Positions 6,308 through 8,822 of a DNA stretch of 8,822 nt are shown here, one piece after another. Source of the stretch: CAZGMJ01 sp964649005 (GTDB lineage Bacteria > Planctomycetota > Phycisphaerae > Sedimentisphaerales > Anaerobacaceae). The stretch is from NCBI GenBank assembly GCA_964649005.1, contig CAZYMD010000204.1, forward strand, positions 1-8,822. The letters are read 5' to 3'. Position numbers and translations under genes: made by a program. Under the pieces are notes generated by a model. The model worked only from the letters and a program-made list of their open reading frames with translations, was not told the DNA's origin and did not search any database. Position 1 is the first letter of the stretch, and each line of letters begins with the position of its first letter.

Positions 6308-8320
6308 ATGAGATTGAACCAGCCAAAAATGAAATTAGCGTTAACTCTCGTTCTTCTGGTCCCCTTTTGCGTCGCCGCTTCTGAGCAGCCGCAGTCCGCC
6401 TCCATTGGACTCGCACCACAGCATCCCTTCGTCATTCACGTAGTCGATCAGGACACCGAACACGGCGTACCATTGGTCGAGCTGCGAACGACCAACAATA
6501 TACAGTACTTCACGGACAGTCACGGCATCGTTGCCTTCTACGAGCCCGGCCTCATGAACCAGAACGTGTTCTTCCTTATCGACAGTCACGGCTATGAGTA
6601 CCCGAAAGATGGTTTTGGCTATCGGGGCAAAAGGTTAAAGACTACCCCAGACGCCGAGGCCGTCATCAAGCTCAAGCGGATCAACATCGCTGAGCGCCTC
6701 TATCGTATCACTGGCCAGGGGATATATCGTGACAGCATACTCGCCGGCCTGAAGGTTCCGCTCAAGAATCCCGAACTCAACGGACAAGTGATGGGCCAGG
6801 ACTCGGTCTTTACGTGTCAGTATAAAAACCGCATCTTTTGGATGTGGGGCGATACTGGCAGACCATCCTATCCACTTGGCAATTTCGCAATGTCCGGTGC
6901 ATTCTCCGAAATGCCTGAGCGTGGAGGACTGGCCCCAGAGGTGGGCGTCGATCTCGAATATCTGGTTGATAAGAACGGTTTCAGCCGACCTATATCACCA
7001 ATGAAAGAGCCTGGGATGGTCTGGCTGGATAGCTTAATGAATGTCACAGATGAGGATGGCCAAGAGCGCATGGTCGCCCGATTTACTCGACTAAAAGACC
7101 TGTCGAAGGTACTTGAACGCGGACTCGTCGCATGGAACGACTCAGCACAATCATTCGAGCCGATTGTACGCGGCGGTCTGGACATTCTGCCCTTCTCCAA
7201 CACAGGACACGCATTCGAAGTGCAAATAGACAATGACCAGTACTATTATTTTACTACACCATCTCCCGTGGGCGTGCGGATGCGAGTCAAAGCACAGTGG
7301 GACTATGTGACAGATCCCAATCGTTACGAGGTATTGACCGCTCTGGGACCTAAGAAAGCAACTACCCGCAGCATATCGCTCGCCGGCACGAGCAAGACAG
7401 AAACGCCCTACCGCTGGATCGTGTTCGCCGATTTGATCGAGGGCACAGCAAAAGCCAACGTCATTAAAAAAATCGAAAGAGAAATCAAGAACTTCGACGT
7501 ATACGACATAGAATCAGGCCAAAAGGTCTCGCCTCACAACGGAACGGTCTACTACAATCCATATCGTAATCGATGGATTGCGATATTCGTACAGCATGGC
7601 GGCAAAAGTTCCTTCCTTGGCGAAGTATGGTGCGCCGAGGCGGACACTCCCGCCGGACCTTGGTGTTATGCACGTAAGATCGTAACACACAACAAGTATT
7701 CCTTCTACAATCCAGCCCAGCATCCGCTCTTCGACCGGGATGCCGGACGCACGATCTTTTTCGAAGGCACATACTCATACACGTTCAGCGGGTCGCTCGA
7801 AAACGCCACGCCACGCTACGACTACAACCAGATCATGTACCAGCTTGACCTGGACGACCAGCGATTGGTGATGCCCGTGGCGGTTTATCAGATGCAGGAT
7901 GGAGAAGGTTACCTGCTGTACGATAAGATCGAGGAGGGGGACAAATGGGACCGCATAGAGTCGATACTGTTTTTCGCCATCGAGCCTGACAGAGCAAGTG
8001 ACGAGATGGTCGCTGTCTATGCTGTGAAAACCGCTTCAGAGAATAATCAAACCGTGCAACTGACCACAAAGCAACCATCACCTTCGACCGCCCCGCTGTT
8101 TTGTGCATTGCCCGCAGAGAAATCCAAAGCCGCCAATCAATGTATCATCGGTCTTTATGAGTACCAGCACGCCGAATCGAAACAACGACTCTATTCAACT
8201 AAAGCGCGATTAGACAAACCAGGCTGGAATCGTTCCGCCGAACCTCTGTGTCGTGTCTGGAAGGTTCCCGAAGGCGTCCTGTTATTGGATCGTGGAGCTA
8301 AACCGTCTTCGAAGCCTTAA
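6308..8320 (+). CDS. Secreted protein: transthyretin/CnaB-like domain plus beta-propeller-like region
   Basis: This 670-residue protein starts with a signal peptide (Arg/Lys, then LALTLVLLVPFCVAAS, about 10-25). A small beta-sandwich of the carboxypeptidase-regulatory/transthyretin type follows at about 40-125 (VIHVVDQDTEHGVPLVELRT, TDSHGIVAF). After a linker containing NIAERLYRITGQGIYRDS (126-143) comes a region of about 500 residues with the aromatic, GDT- and GPW-containing strands seen in GH43/DUF4185-like propellers: GQDSVF (163-168), FWMWGDTG (177-184), HNGTVYYNPY (410-419), EADTPAGPW (444-452) and FFEGTYS (484-490). It is probably an uncharacterised carbohydrate-active or carbohydrate-binding protein; Asp165 and Glu486 could be active-site residues, but that is a guess. 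ATG 6308 is chosen over ATG 6329; both keep the signal peptide. The lipoprotein gene ends 43 bases upstream, so co-transcription is likely. Its 3' end overlaps the opposing gene by 23 bases. Confidence 0.8.
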   Translation: MRLNQPKMKLALTLVLLVPFCVAASEQPQSASIGLAPQHPFVIHVVDQDTEHGVPLVELRTTNNIQYFTDSHGIVAFYEPGLMNQNVFFLIDSHGYEYPKDGFGYRGKRLKTTPDAEAVIKLKRINIAERLYRITGQGIYRDSILAGLKVPLKNPELNGQVMGQDSVFTCQYKNRIFWMWGDTGRPSYPLGNFAMSGAFSEMPERGGLAPEVGVDLEYLVDKNGFSRPISPMKEPGMVWLDSLMNVTDEDGQERMVARFTRLKDLSKVLERGLVAWNDSAQSFEPIVRGGLDILPFSNTGHAFEVQIDNDQYYYFTTPSPVGVRMRVKAQWDYVTDPNRYEVLTALGPKKATTRSISLAGTSKTETPYRWIVFADLIEGTAKANVIKKIEREIKNFDVYDIESGQKVSPHNGTVYYNPYRNRWIAIFVQHGGKSSFLGEVWCAEADTPAGPWCYARKIVTHNKYSFYNPAQHPLFDRDAGRTIFFEGTYSYTFSGSLENATPRYDYNQIMYQLDLDDQRLVMPVAVYQMQDGEGYLLYDKIEEGDKWDRIESILFFAIEPDRASDEMVAVYAVKTASENNQTVQLTTKQPSPSTAPLFCALPAEKSKAANQCIIGLYEYQHAESKQRLYSTKARLDKPGWNRSAEPLCRVWKVPEGVLLLDRGAKPSSKP

Positions 8321-8822
8321 GAAAAGCCTCGATATTCTCCGTGGTGACATCGGGTGGCATTCCACCCCCACACGAAAGGATAATTCTGGTTTTATCCTCG
8401 ATGGACGTTACTGCCGCAGTTACAGCTTCAGTAACGTCTTCAGGTGTACCGCCTGCAAGTACATCGCGAGGCGGGATATTCCCCAGCAACGTCACCGCCT
8501 CCCCCGCTAACTCTCGCATTTGCGAAAGACTGTGATCGTGGCTGAAATTAAAGAGATTCACCCCAATATCAGCTAAATGCGGCGCACAGACAAGGCCCGG
8601 TGCATCGTTGTGAAAAAACCGAACGCTCGTATCAATCGCCTCGAAGATGCGTTTGAGATATGGCTTTGCAAACGCCTTGAAATCATTATCACCAATAAAG
8701 CCCACGATATCATCGAGAATAAGAACGCCATCGATAGTCGCAAATTCCGTGGCCTGGAGCTTGAGCCACTCGACGATATAGTCAGTGACTATTTCGAGCA
8801 GCTTATGCGTCTCGTCCGGATT
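8298..8822 (-). CDS. Uroporphyrinogen decarboxylase (URO-D) family protein, 5' partial
   Basis: This frame is open to the window edge on the minus strand and ends at TAG (8300-8298), giving the C-terminal 174 residues. Numbering from the first full codon, it shows ILDDIVGFIGDNDF (35-48), FAKPYLKRIFEAI (51-63), RFFHNDAP (68-75), LLGNIPPRDVLAGGTPEDV (112-130) and ILSCGGGMPP (148-157). These match the second half of the URO-D fold, including the glycine-rich loop near the C-terminus. The family covers heme-synthesis HemE and corrinoid-dependent methyltransferases such as MtaA and CmuA. The acidic ILDDIVGF segment and the ILSCGGGMPP loop point to the methyltransferase-like side. The canonical zinc motif His-x-Cys of MtaA appears here as His71-Asn-Asp73, and the later GCG as GGG with a cysteine two positions earlier. 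The precise substrate is unknown. A GTG at 8705 is internal, since family sequence continues upstream of it. Confidence 0.85.
   Translation of the reverse strand, partial: NPDETHKLLEIVTDYIVEWLKLQATEFATIDGVLILDDIVGFIGDNDFKAFAKPYLKRIFEAIDTSVRFFHNDAPGLVCAPHLADIGVNLFNFSHDHSLSQMRELAGEAVTLLGNIPPRDVLAGGTPEDVTEAVTAAVTSIEDKTRIILSCGGGMPPDVTTENIEAFLKASKTV

Noticed and set aside
5410..6435. Several minus-strand frames of about 90-135 codons opposite the lipoprotein gene
   Set aside because: They are antisense shadows of a well-supported coding region, with low-complexity translations and no domain signatures.
7134..7159. GGAAC followed 17 bases later by CGAG, close to the ECF promoter pattern
   Set aside because: It lies deep inside the propeller coding region and lacks the final C and the outer box bases. 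It shows that near-matches to the short cores occur by chance.
1..8822. CRISPR arrays, tRNA or rRNA genes, insertion sequences, transposases
   Set aside because: No regularly spaced repeats, RNA-gene landmarks, terminal inverted repeats or transposase motifs were seen on either strand.

Overview
The window looks like part of a chromosome from a polysaccharide-degrading planctomycete, probably in or near class Phycisphaerae. This rests on three things. One is a large surface protein combining LamG, right-handed beta-helix and a single dockerin-like repeat, with the SPCVDAGDP-type segment common in that group. The second is a stand-alone divergent GroES-like gene. The third is a run of secreted carbohydrate-related proteins beside an ECF sigma factor and a URO-D family gene. 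The placement is inferred from protein architecture, not from a marker gene.

Layout. Positions 2-1597 (+) hold the 3' part of the LamG/beta-helix/dockerin-like protein, whose start lies upstream of the window. Positions 1598-1969 are a 372-base gap. Positions 1970-2287 (+) encode a GroES-like protein. Positions 2516-3661 (+) encode a secreted GH5-type glycoside hydrolase, followed by a hairpin (3676-3701). Positions 3806-8320 (+) look like one four-gene operon: an ECF-type sigma factor, a single-span membrane protein that is probably its anti-sigma factor, a lipoprotein with beta-propeller-like repeats, and a secreted protein with an N-terminal transthyretin/CnaB-like domain and a large propeller-like region. 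Positions 8298-8822 (-) hold the C-terminal part of a URO-D family protein. It converges on the operon, and the two 3' ends overlap by 23 bases.

The most notable signal is a repeated two-part element, GGGAACT-N16-CGACTGTA. It lies once upstream of the GH5 gene (2390-2420) and once just upstream of the sigma gene (3757-3787), with identical boxes, identical spacing and unrelated spacers. It has the layout of an ECF promoter (GGAAC-N17-CGAC). I infer that the sigma factor controls its own operon and also switches on the GH5 enzyme. A weaker version (6255-6279) precedes the last gene of the operon. The element also argues that the sigma gene starts at ATG 3806, not at the upstream GTG 3743.

Working model (inference): the envelope-anchored anti-sigma, lipoprotein and propeller proteins form a surface-linked regulatory module that senses or handles a carbohydrate and controls a cellulase- or mannanase-like enzyme. 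The GroES-like, LamG and URO-D genes are neighbours with no visible regulatory link to it.
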